Part shown: piece after piece, positions 54,305 through 61,805 of the stretch | Layout: each line of letters starts with the position of its first letter | How positions within the stretch are numbered: position 1 is the stretch's first letter | Assembly (NCBI RefSeq): GCF_006094435.1 | Contig: NZ_CP034782.1 | Span: 1-64,000, forward strand | Direction: 5' to 3' | Length of the DNA: 64,000 nucleotides | Source of the DNA: Pseudomonas sp. MPC6 | GTDB taxonomy: Bacteria; Pseudomonadota; Gammaproteobacteria; Pseudomonadales; Pseudomonadaceae | The notes under the pieces: model-generated | Database searches by the model: none | Told to the model about the DNA's origin: nothing | Seen by the model: the letters and a program-made list of their open reading frames with translations, nothing else | Position numbers and translations under genes: made by a program

Positions 54305-57300
54305 TTAAGCTCGGACTCGATTTTTAGTAGGTGGCACCGGGACTTTTTCCTCGCTCACGTGACCAGCGGCCGGTGCTTCATCTTTTGGGGGGGAGGAAGG
54401 TTTTTCGCGCTCCTTGCGAGATTCAAGAAAGCCCAGCTTCTTGTGGAGTTCCTCATCGGCTTGCTTAGTCACCTTCGACTTCACAATGGTGCCACCGACG
54501 TTAAAGAGGACCTCATCAAAATGAACCTCCTTACCGTCGCCGCGGCGATTTACGGCATTGCCGTAACCGATCTGGGTCCACTTTGATTCATCATCAGTGC
54601 CTGATTCGCTTGGCTCTGAAAGCGTGATGAAGTTCGGTTTTATCTCGCCAGTCTTGGGGTCTGGATGGCGTTCATTCATGATGGCAAGCACCTGGTGCTT
54701 GACACCATCGACCTTCACAAAGCCCTGCAGGTAATCGCCTTTACCCTGATAGAACAAGACTGTGGTATCGAATGAGTCGTCATCGAGCTTGGTAACACCA
54801 CGCAGGATGAGTTTGGGTTCTTTCTCAGCATTGGAATCTGACTGTGCCATATCGGCCTCCTCTGGATTGAGTTCAACCACACCATCTGCGCTTGGGAACA
54901 AGCTCACCTCGCCGCGCCCGCGCAACTGGGTGTTGTCTCCACTGATACCATCGGATTCATCGTTCTGCGATGCCATTGATGCCTGTTTCGCGATCCACTC
55001 CACTTCATCGATAGGGGCAGGCATTTGACGGCCAGCCTTGTCGAACCAGATGATTTGATCCAGCCTTGGCTCCGGCCCAAGGATTTGAAGATCAGCCTCC
55101 ATCTCCTCCAAAGATTTGCCCCAAGATTCGATGGCGACTCGTTGGACTTCCCACCAGGAATGGGCTTCAACTGGGACCAGATTTTCAGCGAATTGCAGTT
55201 CCCGCTCGGAGAAGGGAACGCCGGATCTATCACTGAGCCCCCCTGGCTCACTACTGCTCAGGGGGAGGTTTTCAGACGCTACTGACAATTCGGATTCGGA
55301 AGGTTGTGCGAAGCGGCTGAGGTCGATTTCTGCTGGCTCACCGTTGTGGGTGAAGGTCAGCGGTTCGGATGCGGCTAGGTTCGGCGCCGGATTATCAAAT
55401 GCTTCCTGTTCGAACATCGCTTCTTGCAGTACGAGATTCCGCTCCACTTCTTCGTCGTAATAGTGAACCTCGGCTGGTTCACCGTTGTGGGTGAAATACA
55501 GCGGCGATGCCGAATTAAGATGTTGCTTAGATAGATCACTAGGCGAGTGTTCAACCTCATCCGCGACTGCCGGCTGCTGCGCGTAGCGAGTCAGATCAAT
55601 CTCGGCTGGCTGACCGTTGTGAATGAAGTGTAACGGCTGATCAGTTAGCGGAGGCTCAGCGTTGGTAGCTTGTTCTTCGTCGGAAGCGACCGGCTTGACG
55701 GAAGGCTCGGCAGATTCTGAAAAGCCACCTTTAGCCCCTTGGAGATCGTTGTGGCTAGTAACGGCCTGCCGGTGGTTTTCGAAAGATGAAAGGTATTGGC
55801 GATCGTACTCATCTATGCCTGCGATAACTGCGTCCAGATCTCCCTTCGACATTGCTTCTTGAATGAGAGCTTCCGCGTCGATCACGGCCAATGGGATCGC
55901 ACCATACTTGCTCGCAGCATCAGCCAGCATTTCCTTGGCAATTGCATAGCCTTCTGAATCCGCAAGCTGTTTTTGGAAATGGCTGTTGTATTGTCCAAAT
56001 TCTGACTCGAACGAGGCCGCGAACGCTGCCCTGTATGGTTCCTGAGCCATCAGCTTTTCGACAGTGGCAAATCCTTCCTGTGTGGTCTCAACTCCATTGA
56101 GCAGCAGGACAGCATGGTCCTCGCCACGCATTGAAAGCATTTTCGGATGGGTATCAAACGTTTCCGCTGGGACACCTAAATCGTCCAGCCATTTGGCATC
56201 ATGTGCCTTGATTGCAGATTCTCCTGGCTCCAGTGGAGTAGGGGGTGTTACATCAGCCGATGCCTTGCCGATCACATCAATACCCCACTCGTTGCGGTGG
56301 GTTTGCCGTTCTTCATAGCGAAGAACTTGTCCTGATGTGTCTCGGACAGGCACCTCAATGATGATGTCCTTTCGACCGAGGTTCTTCAGCTCCACTTGAT
56401 CGCCACGCTCAATGCTCTGTTCTTCGATTGCTCGTTCCAGCTCCACACCCCAAGTGGTCCTCGGTTCTCCGTCGGAATATTTGAGCGTGACGTAGAAACT
56501 GCGGCTGTTTGAGATATCGAACTGGTAGGGCGCAGAGCCAAACGCTAAGACTTCCCCCTGATAGTGGTTCACTGGTTCAGCTGCGGGCGCTTCAGCGGTG
56601 GGGGGATCAGCCGGTGTAGTTGCTTTTCCCGAGTCAGATGTTCCAGTCTGGGAAGACTGATTCCTCGTGGCTGTTAAATCAGGAGCCGGCGCTGAGTCCT
56701 GTCCGGAAGGTACGTCTCCGATGGGTGGTAGACCCATCATCTCGCGGCGCAGGGCATCTTGAGCTGAATTCTTCAATTCAACCTGCACGTTATGCTTGAT
56801 CATTACCTCAAGAGCACGGCGCTTGAATTCGTCTGAGCCGGTCAACTCTATGGATCCGCCGAATTTCTGCTTTGCCATATGAAGTGCTGCAAGAATCGCC
56901 AGTTCGTCGTCCTGCGCTGATGCTTCCATGAGGATCTGCTGCCCATGGTCAACAAAAATCGGCTTTTCTTTCAGAAGGTAGAGAACGCTGCCATCCCGTC
57001 GCTCACGGTACGTTATGTCCTTAAGCAGCTCGCTGAGTATCACCCTTGAATCGGTTTTTGCCGGTTCGTCCCCAGGAGAGCCAGCGCTGCTGAATCCATT
57101 AAACGATTCAGCCACCTCCGACCGCGAAATAATTTGGTCGTAAACCTCCCGGTGTAGTTTCTTTAGCAATTCCGCGTATGTATCGTATGCAAAAACATTG
57201 CGATGTAATGTCGTGACTGCATTTTCTGCGGAACTAGGATCTACTGAACGCCAAGACGTGATGTCAGCGACGACCCAGTGCCTTAGCAAGGTATCGGGAA

Positions 57301-57472
57301 TTGTGAAGGTTTCACCGTCAGTTTGGCTACTCTGAAGCCATGCCTGATACGCCTCAGCACGATGCTGAATGGCGCCATCCGGAGAGGATTCCATCGCCGT
57401 CTGCGGCGAACTGTGTTTTTCGTACACAGCTTGGCGAAACTCTTGCAGTAAAGCTTCTGATTCAACGCTCAT
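54305..57472 (-). CDS. Large LPD7-domain plasmid protein with HNG-x-PAE repeats
   Basis: The 1055-residue protein contains an LPD7-type domain at residues ~170-235 ('PIFVDHGQQILMEASAQDDE', 'ELTGSDEFKRRALEVMIKHN'). The same domain ends the relaxase in this window. Linkers rich in Pro, Ala, Ser and Glu separate further blocks. Three copies of PL-x-F-x-HNG-x-PAE lie near residues 612, 657 and 702. The C-terminal ~130 residues are charged ('FDTTVLFYQGKGDYLQGFVK'). No catalytic motif is seen. LPD7 proteins are thought to travel with or support the relaxase (inference). First gene of its operon, divergent from the HTH regulator. Confidence 0.72.
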   Translation of the reverse strand: MSVESEALLQEFRQAVYEKHSSPQTAMESSPDGAIQHRAEAYQAWLQSSQTDGETFTIPDTLLRHWVVADITSWRSVDPSSAENAVTTLHRNVFAYDTYAELLKKLHREVYDQIISRSEVAESFNGFSSAGSPGDEPAKTDSRVILSELLKDITYRERRDGSVLYLLKEKPIFVDHGQQILMEASAQDDELAILAALHMAKQKFGGSIELTGSDEFKRRALEVMIKHNVQVELKNSAQDALRREMMGLPPIGDVPSGQDSAPAPDLTATRNQSSQTGTSDSGKATTPADPPTAEAPAAEPVNHYQGEVLAFGSAPYQFDISNSRSFYVTLKYSDGEPRTTWGVELERAIEEQSIERGDQVELKNLGRKDIIIEVPVRDTSGQVLRYEERQTHRNEWGIDVIGKASADVTPPTPLEPGESAIKAHDAKWLDDLGVPAETFDTHPKMLSMRGEDHAVLLLNGVETTQEGFATVEKLMAQEPYRAAFAASFESEFGQYNSHFQKQLADSEGYAIAKEMLADAASKYGAIPLAVIDAEALIQEAMSKGDLDAVIAGIDEYDRQYLSSFENHRQAVTSHNDLQGAKGGFSESAEPSVKPVASDEEQATNAEPPLTDQPLHFIHNGQPAEIDLTRYAQQPAVADEVEHSPSDLSKQHLNSASPLYFTHNGEPAEVHYYDEEVERNLVLQEAMFEQEAFDNPAPNLAASEPLTFTHNGEPAEIDLSRFAQPSESELSVASENLPLSSSEPGGLSDRSGVPFSERELQFAENLVPVEAHSWWEVQRVAIESWGKSLEEMEADLQILGPEPRLDQIIWFDKAGRQMPAPIDEVEWIAKQASMASQNDESDGISGDNTQLRGRGEVSLFPSADGVVELNPEEADMAQSDSNAEKEPKLILRGVTKLDDDSFDTTVLFYQGKGDYLQGFVKVDGVKHQVLAIMNERHPDPKTGEIKPNFITLSEPSESGTDDESKWTQIGYGNAVNRRGDGKEVHFDEVLFNVGGTIVKSKVTKQADEELHKKLGFLESRKEREKPSSPPKDEAPAAGHVSEEKVPVPPTKNRVRA

Positions 57473-57587
57473 GGGCGCTCCTGCCTCTGTGGAGGTGGTG
57501 GGGTCCTTTGCCCGTTTCGCCGCAAGCTAAGCGTGAAGTTGCGAGCTTCACATGGGTTGCTTTCGGGCTGGACCGTGGCTGCTTTAA

Positions 57588-57613
57588 TTTCGTATTGTGT
57601 ATATTATTCAAAA
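57588..57613. promoter_or_regulatory. Weak copy of the 26-bp operator (site F)
   Basis: TTTCGTAT-N10-ATTCAAAA keeps one perfect half-site and six of eight positions of ATACGAAA in the other. It lies in the 212-bp divergent region between the LPD7 gene and the regulator gene. Confidence 0.45.
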
Positions 57614-57616
57614 TAT

Positions 57617-57637
57617 CACGGTTTTGGAAGAACCGTG
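57617..57637. promoter_or_regulatory. Inverted repeat CACGGTT-N7-AACCGTG
   Basis: A perfect 7-bp inverted repeat with 7-bp spacer lies four bases after site F and 48 bp before the regulator ATG. It has the form of a dimeric repressor operator, perhaps for autoregulation by the adjacent HTH protein. Confidence 0.55.
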
Positions 57638-57684
57638 TACAGAGGCCGAGGCAGGCGCTTTACAGCTTCACTTGAGGGGGGCAC

Positions 57685-58218
57685 ATGTCTATCGACACTG
57701 ATGAGATTCACCCGATCTGTGGGACAGATTTAGAGCGGTGGCGGATCGAGAATGGTCTGACCAAGGTGGCGGCAGCGGATGCCTTTGGCCTTCAGAAGGC
57801 CAAATGGGAGGAGTTGACCAATCCTGAGCAGTCCGCAGAGCAAATTAGTGATCCAGTGATTGCAATGCTGCTGCACCTTTACCGTCAACACCCTGCGTCA
57901 TCACCTGTTCAGCCACCGCTAGACATCAGGGAGTTTTATGAATTTTTAGGGTTGCAGGATTCTCCGCAAGATCGAGACGCATTCGCTACTCTGATAGGAA
58001 GATCCCCACCCTCTGTTTATCGTCTAATGTTGCATGATGGGAAGCCAGGTAGACCGGTGATGCGATGGGTTGAAGCGCTCAAAAGACTTGCGCTCACTCC
58101 GAAGCAGTGCAAGCGCTTGATGCAGGATGTAGCAAGCAACGTAGGAGATCGTCAGAAGGTTGAAAAGGTCTTGATTAGGGGTTGGTCAAAACAAGGTGGC
58201 GCAGGTGAGCACGACTGA
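57685..58218 (+). CDS. HTH transcription regulator, candidate transfer regulator
   Basis: The 177-residue protein seems to hold two helix-turn-helix units. One is an XRE-like region at ~13-45 ('LERWRIENGLTKVAAADAFG') and the other at ~85-145 ('FYEFLGLQDSPQDRDAF' followed by 'IGRSPPSVYRLML' and 'VEALKRLALTPKQ'). It sits divergent from the LPD7 operon with two operator-like sites in between, and its partner gene overlaps its end. Position resembles traB-traC, the transfer activators of R64, but I cannot confirm homology. It is the best candidate in the window to read the shared 26-bp operator (inference). Confidence 0.65.
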   Translation: MSIDTDEIHPICGTDLERWRIENGLTKVAAADAFGLQKAKWEELTNPEQSAEQISDPVIAMLLHLYRQHPASSPVQPPLDIREFYEFLGLQDSPQDRDAFATLIGRSPPSVYRLMLHDGKPGRPVMRWVEALKRLALTPKQCKRLMQDVASNVGDRQKVEKVLIRGWSKQGGAGEHD

Positions 58219-58903
58219 TAAGCCAGACTCACATATTATTGAGTTATCGAGCGTATATTTTTTTTCCGGGCCGGCGCCAAGGGCAATTGCTCTTAAGGAT
58301 TGCGGCGTGCCGACGAACGCCCCGATCTCGGGTGCTTTTCCGGCACTGTACGGCTATCAAAGCAAGCAAGATGGCTTCATGGCTGCACGTGCTTATGCGG
58401 ACAAAAACAGACTCCAGTTCACGGTTGTAGATTTTTTGGTTGAACTGGATCAAAAGCAGAACCCGAATATGATGCGGCCAGATGACATTCCAAATCACGA
58501 TTTTATATCGTTCGCTAGGATGTCCAGGAGCATGATGGATAACCTCCAGGCGGTGCTCCATGACCGCCTGGCCAGTGAAGGAATTACACCGAGTAAACTG
58601 GAGCTGGCTAAGCCCCATTTATTGTTGCAGCAACGACCGGATCTGGTGTCATCACTCATTGAGGCCCCGGGATGGGAGCATATGAAGGTGATTGCCTATC
58701 CAGCAAAATTAACCATAAGCGAAAAGCCTCTGACAGTGGGTATCGTCCCCCATTCCCACTGGGATTCGATCAAGGAAGCTTCATGCCGGTTGAATCCCGG
58801 CATCCGCATTACTCTGGAACCACCGAACCCTAGCCAGGTGGATTCAGCTACCGCGGCAGTCGGCTCTCCGTCTTTGAAAGATAGGGGCCCCCGGAGCAGG
58901 TGA
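58196..58903 (+). CDS. Hypothetical partner of the HTH regulator
   Basis: The 235-residue soluble product ('LKDCGVPTNAPISGAFPALY', 'HDFISFARMSRSMMDNLQAV') has no recognised domain. It starts at GTG 58196 or 58205 within the end of the regulator gene, so the two are coupled. A TraC-like regulatory role is suggested only by arrangement. An intrinsic terminator follows. Confidence 0.6.
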   Translation: MAQVSTTDKPDSHIIELSSVYFFSGPAPRAIALKDCGVPTNAPISGAFPALYGYQSKQDGFMAARAYADKNRLQFTVVDFLVELDQKQNPNMMRPDDIPNHDFISFARMSRSMMDNLQAVLHDRLASEGITPSKLELAKPHLLLQQRPDLVSSLIEAPGWEHMKVIAYPAKLTISEKPLTVGIVPHSHWDSIKEASCRLNPGIRITLEPPNPSQVDSATAAVGSPSLKDRGPRSR

Positions 58904-58927
58904 TTCAAACCACCCACCGATTACGAT

Positions 58928-58957
58928 AAAAAAACCGCCTTTTGGCGGTTTTTTTTA
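58928..58957. terminator. Bidirectional intrinsic terminator
   Basis: AAAAAACCGCC, loop TTTT, GGCGGTTTTTTTT: a symmetric terminator between the convergent regulator operon and traH-K operon. The traK stop TAA lies at its edge. Its stem matches that of the terminator at 26951. Confidence 0.88.
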
Positions 58958-59215
58958 GTCTCGGAAACGCTTCCTGAACCACCAGGGTCGGGCATAGATG
59001 ACTCCACCACGTAAGAATCCCAGCAGCTTGTTCCAGCACACGCTTAAAGTCCACCCAAGCTTGGCCAAAATCCCGAACATGATAATTACGCCCACGGCCA
59101 TGTAGAACGTAGTCCAGCTCGGAAAATACATCCAACCCAGCAAAGGCAAGTACGCTGAAACCGGAATGCCCAAAGCGGTCAACGGTTCTGAAGCAGCTCG
59201 CCAAATTGAAGGCAT
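58955..59215 (-). CDS. traK: TraK/IcmT small membrane protein
   Basis: The 86-residue protein has two membrane segments (~18-35, ~40-60) and the IcmT signature: 'WRAASEPLTALGIPVSAYLP' at the N-terminus and 'RGGVIYARPWWFRKRF' at the C-terminus. IcmT is essential in Dot/Icm systems and in I-type transfer. Last gene of the traH-I-J-K operon, four bases after traJ. Confidence 0.85.
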   Translation of the reverse strand: MPSIWRAASEPLTALGIPVSAYLPLLGWMYFPSWTTFYMAVGVIIMFGILAKLGWTLSVCWNKLLGFLRGGVIYARPWWFRKRFRD

Positions 59216-59219
59216 ACGT

Positions 59220-60389
59220 CTAATTCTCCTGCGCGCTTAGCGAGCGTTTTCTGAATTCCTTCATGCCTGCGACGCCGACAAATTCATCCTGCAGGATCCT
59301 GCCGTTCTGGTACAGCCTCCAAGCTTTATCATCGAGAGTGCCTGCAGCATCTTCAAGCTTGGTACGAATCAACATTGCCCATTCGTTATACGGAAGACTT
59401 TGCATTTCCGACCTGAACTCCCGATCAAATACCAGGTACTCACGAATCGCCGTGCGCTTTCCATCGGTCGTTTTAAGGAGCCTTTGCACAATGATAACCC
59501 GCAACGCACCGGCGAGCCGCGACGCAATCCCGGACTGTTGCTCGGGTGGATAGGTTTGAATTGCCCGGTTGATCGTTTCTGCTACCGACTCCGTGTGCAT
59601 CGTGGCGTAACACGTATGGCCCGAGAGAGAAGCTTCAACCATCGCCTCGATAGAGACACGGTCCCGCGCCTCTCCGATACCAATGATACTGGGCTTTCTA
59701 CGAACGGCATTGCGCATCGCTTTTGGAAAGTCTGCGATATCGCGGCCGATTTGCGACTGTGCCGGTTGAGGTCCCTTCCAGTGTGGCCCTCCAAGCACGT
59801 ACTCAATAGGATCATCGAAAGTGATTACCTTGCGATCAGGCATCACCGTTCCAATGTGCTTGTACACCCCAGCCTGTAAGGTAGTTTTTCCCGAGCCTGT
59901 TGGTCCACAGACGATGACCAACCCAGCTTCGGGAAACAGCTCTTCAAACAGATCAGGCTCGATCCCCATTTTTTCGATATCAGGGAGATCGACCGGAATC
60001 ACGCGCATGGTGATTGAGTACGCTTCATCCAGGTTCGCAATCCGGGCCTGAACAAAGTTGGTACGGAAGCGCAGCGTCATGCCGCGCTCAAGGCCGATAT
60101 CGCTGCCAGTAATCTCAAGAGCCCGATCTACGCCTTCATCGCCACGCTTGATCAGGCTTTCAATCTCAGGGGACCACAGAGCAGCGATCAGGACTGACAG
60201 CTGTCCTTGTTTCACAGTGGAAACGGATGCCCTCAACTGCCTGCCATGCAGTTCAGCCCAGATGTAGTCGCCGCCTTGCACCAAAACGTCTGACACCCCC
60301 TGATCCGCGCAGTATTTTAGAAATCTGCGAAAACTATGCGGACCAAGATCACCCTCAAAATTGAAGGGCTCCAGTATCGGTTGAGTCAT
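59220..60389 (-). CDS. traJ: TraJ/DotB secretion ATPase
   Basis: The 389-residue hexameric ATPase is related to VirB11 and PilT. It shows an N-terminal 'FLKYCADQGVSDVLVQGGDY' domain, Walker A 'VCGPTGSGKTTL' (~162), Asp box 'VITFDDPIEYVLGG', Walker B 'SIIGIGEARDRVSIEAM' and His box 'GHTCYATMHTESVAET'. It powers the type IVB apparatus. It overlaps traI by four bases. Confidence 0.95.
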   Translation of the reverse strand: MTQPILEPFNFEGDLGPHSFRRFLKYCADQGVSDVLVQGGDYIWAELHGRQLRASVSTVKQGQLSVLIAALWSPEIESLIKRGDEGVDRALEITGSDIGLERGMTLRFRTNFVQARIANLDEAYSITMRVIPVDLPDIEKMGIEPDLFEELFPEAGLVIVCGPTGSGKTTLQAGVYKHIGTVMPDRKVITFDDPIEYVLGGPHWKGPQPAQSQIGRDIADFPKAMRNAVRRKPSIIGIGEARDRVSIEAMVEASLSGHTCYATMHTESVAETINRAIQTYPPEQQSGIASRLAGALRVIIVQRLLKTTDGKRTAIREYLVFDREFRSEMQSLPYNEWAMLIRTKLEDAAGTLDDKAWRLYQNGRILQDEFVGVAGMKEFRKRSLSAQEN

Positions 60390-61270
60390 TGCGCTGGTAC
60401 CTGGGGGCTAGGCGCGACAGCGGATTTAGGTTTTGGAGCTTCCTTCTTAACGGTTGGACGCCACTTTCCAGGATCGGTAATGAACTTCGCCTTGTCAGTA
60501 ACCCGTCGCAGCTTGTCGCCCAACATCATCTGTTTGCTATCCCCGGTAACCGTTTGCTGAGATTCAGCAACACGAGTCGTCGTGATCATGTCGGCTTGGA
60601 GCAGTGTTGAGTAGAGGTGCATTCCGGTGTAGTCGCGAGTAAGGCGATGAAAATTCGCTTCAAGGATCGCATCGGCTTGCTTGTAACCGTCTGCCCAACC
60701 TTCACGGACTGCCTTTTTCCAGATCTGATCTTCAGCATCGTCCTGCGGCCGAGACTCGAAAGCAGGCAGCTCAACAGACTGCCGCACTGGAAGACCTACA
60801 TATAGGTAGTCCCTCCACGTTGGCGGTACGCTGACAAAGCGCTCTTCACGTTCAATCTTGTAGACGCGGTTAGCTGTCCGAATCTGGTCCGGGGAAAAAG
60901 CAGCCAGGTCACGAGCTTCGACAATCACCGGCGGCAATGTGCCGTTTTTCGCAATCATCGGGCCAAACTTGTACATGGCATCCAACGCCGGTTCGCGGCT
61001 GTTGAGACCATCAATAAGTTCGTGACCCCGAGCAGCCATACCGCCGCGGAAGCCTACCGTGTGTCCCACACCCGTTAGAAGCTGCGAGCGGATATCAGTG
61101 ACTTTGGTAGTGGCTTGGGATTGAGGGTTGAGCAGAGCATCCAGATCAGGAGGCGACGTTTCAACGGACGATTTTGTATCGTTACTCGACGGATCGAGCA
61201 CAGGCTCCTCAGCTGCATGGGCGGCCAAGGAGATCATCAGCGGGAGCACAGCGAACATAAACCGTTTCAT
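60386..61270 (-). CDS. traI: TraI/DotC core-complex protein
   Basis: The 294-residue exported protein has a signal peptide ('AVLPLMISLAAHA') and the DotC pattern: 'RSQLLTGVGHTVGFRGGMAA', 'VYKIEREERFVSVPPTWRDY' and 'EGWADGYKQADAILEANFHR'. DotC forms the outer-membrane subcomplex with DotD and DotH. Unlike Legionella DotC, I see no lipobox Cys at the signal peptide end. 14 bp after traH. Confidence 0.9.
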   Translation of the reverse strand: MKRFMFAVLPLMISLAAHAAEEPVLDPSSNDTKSSVETSPPDLDALLNPQSQATTKVTDIRSQLLTGVGHTVGFRGGMAARGHELIDGLNSREPALDAMYKFGPMIAKNGTLPPVIVEARDLAAFSPDQIRTANRVYKIEREERFVSVPPTWRDYLYVGLPVRQSVELPAFESRPQDDAEDQIWKKAVREGWADGYKQADAILEANFHRLTRDYTGMHLYSTLLQADMITTTRVAESQQTVTGDSKQMMLGDKLRRVTDKAKFITDPGKWRPTVKKEAPKPKSAVAPSPQVPAQ

Positions 61271-61284
61271 GAGAATCCCCCTGT

Positions 61285-61743
61285 TCAGCCTTGGGGCCGG
61301 TTGTACTGAAGAACCAGTTTGTCCGGGGCCTCAGTAATGGCTGCACGGTACCCGATCTGCGCACGCAGCATAGAAAGCACTGTTTGATACCGGGCGCCCT
61401 TGACGTCGATGTTCACGGGCAATGGCATACGTAAACCCATGTATTCAAATCGCTGACCGCGGTCTTGTGCGAGCTTTGTAAGGAGCTGGATAGCATCGCC
61501 CTGCCAGCTGATGGTGACGAATTGTTTGTCGTCCAGGTTCGTGTTGGGTGTACGCATGACCACACGACTATTCAGTGCGCCGGCCTGGTACAAATCGACT
61601 TGGGCAGCTTCGATTTTCTGGGTAGCTTCGAGAATCTGCTGATCAACCAGGGTTTGGGCGCTGACATCTGGCTGCTTGGATGCGCAACCAGTGAGAGCGA
61701 TTGCAGCAAGTAGCGCGGCAAACGGGTATCGGTTCAGGTCCAT
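61285..61743 (-). CDS. traH: TraH/DotD lipoprotein
   Basis: The 152-residue lipoprotein has the lipobox 'LTGC' (Cys ~20), and its C-terminal DotD domain ('YMGLRMPLPVNIDVKGARYQ', 'MLRAQIGYRAAITEAP') has a secretin N0-like fold in Legionella. It anchors the outer ring. First gene of the operon, 17 bp downstream of operator E, with GGAG seven bases before the ATG. Confidence 0.9.
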   Translation of the reverse strand: MDLNRYPFAALLAAIALTGCASKQPDVSAQTLVDQQILEATQKIEAAQVDLYQAGALNSRVVMRTPNTNLDDKQFVTISWQGDAIQLLTKLAQDRGQRFEYMGLRMPLPVNIDVKGARYQTVLSMLRAQIGYRAAITEAPDKLVLQYNRPQG

Positions 61744-61760
61744 AGGAGTATCTCCGTTGA

Positions 61761-61799
61761 TTTCGTATGAATACTACAATACGGAAAAGCGCATAACAA
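61761..61799 (-). promoter_or_regulatory. traH promoter with 26-bp operator (site E)
   Basis: On the minus strand TTGTTA (61794-61799) and TAGTAT (61771-61776), 17 bp apart, form a promoter. The palindrome TTTCGTAT-N10-ATACGGAA (61761-61786, 15 of 16 positions) covers its -10 element. Confidence 0.75.
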
Positions 61800-61805
61800 C
61801 GACTG

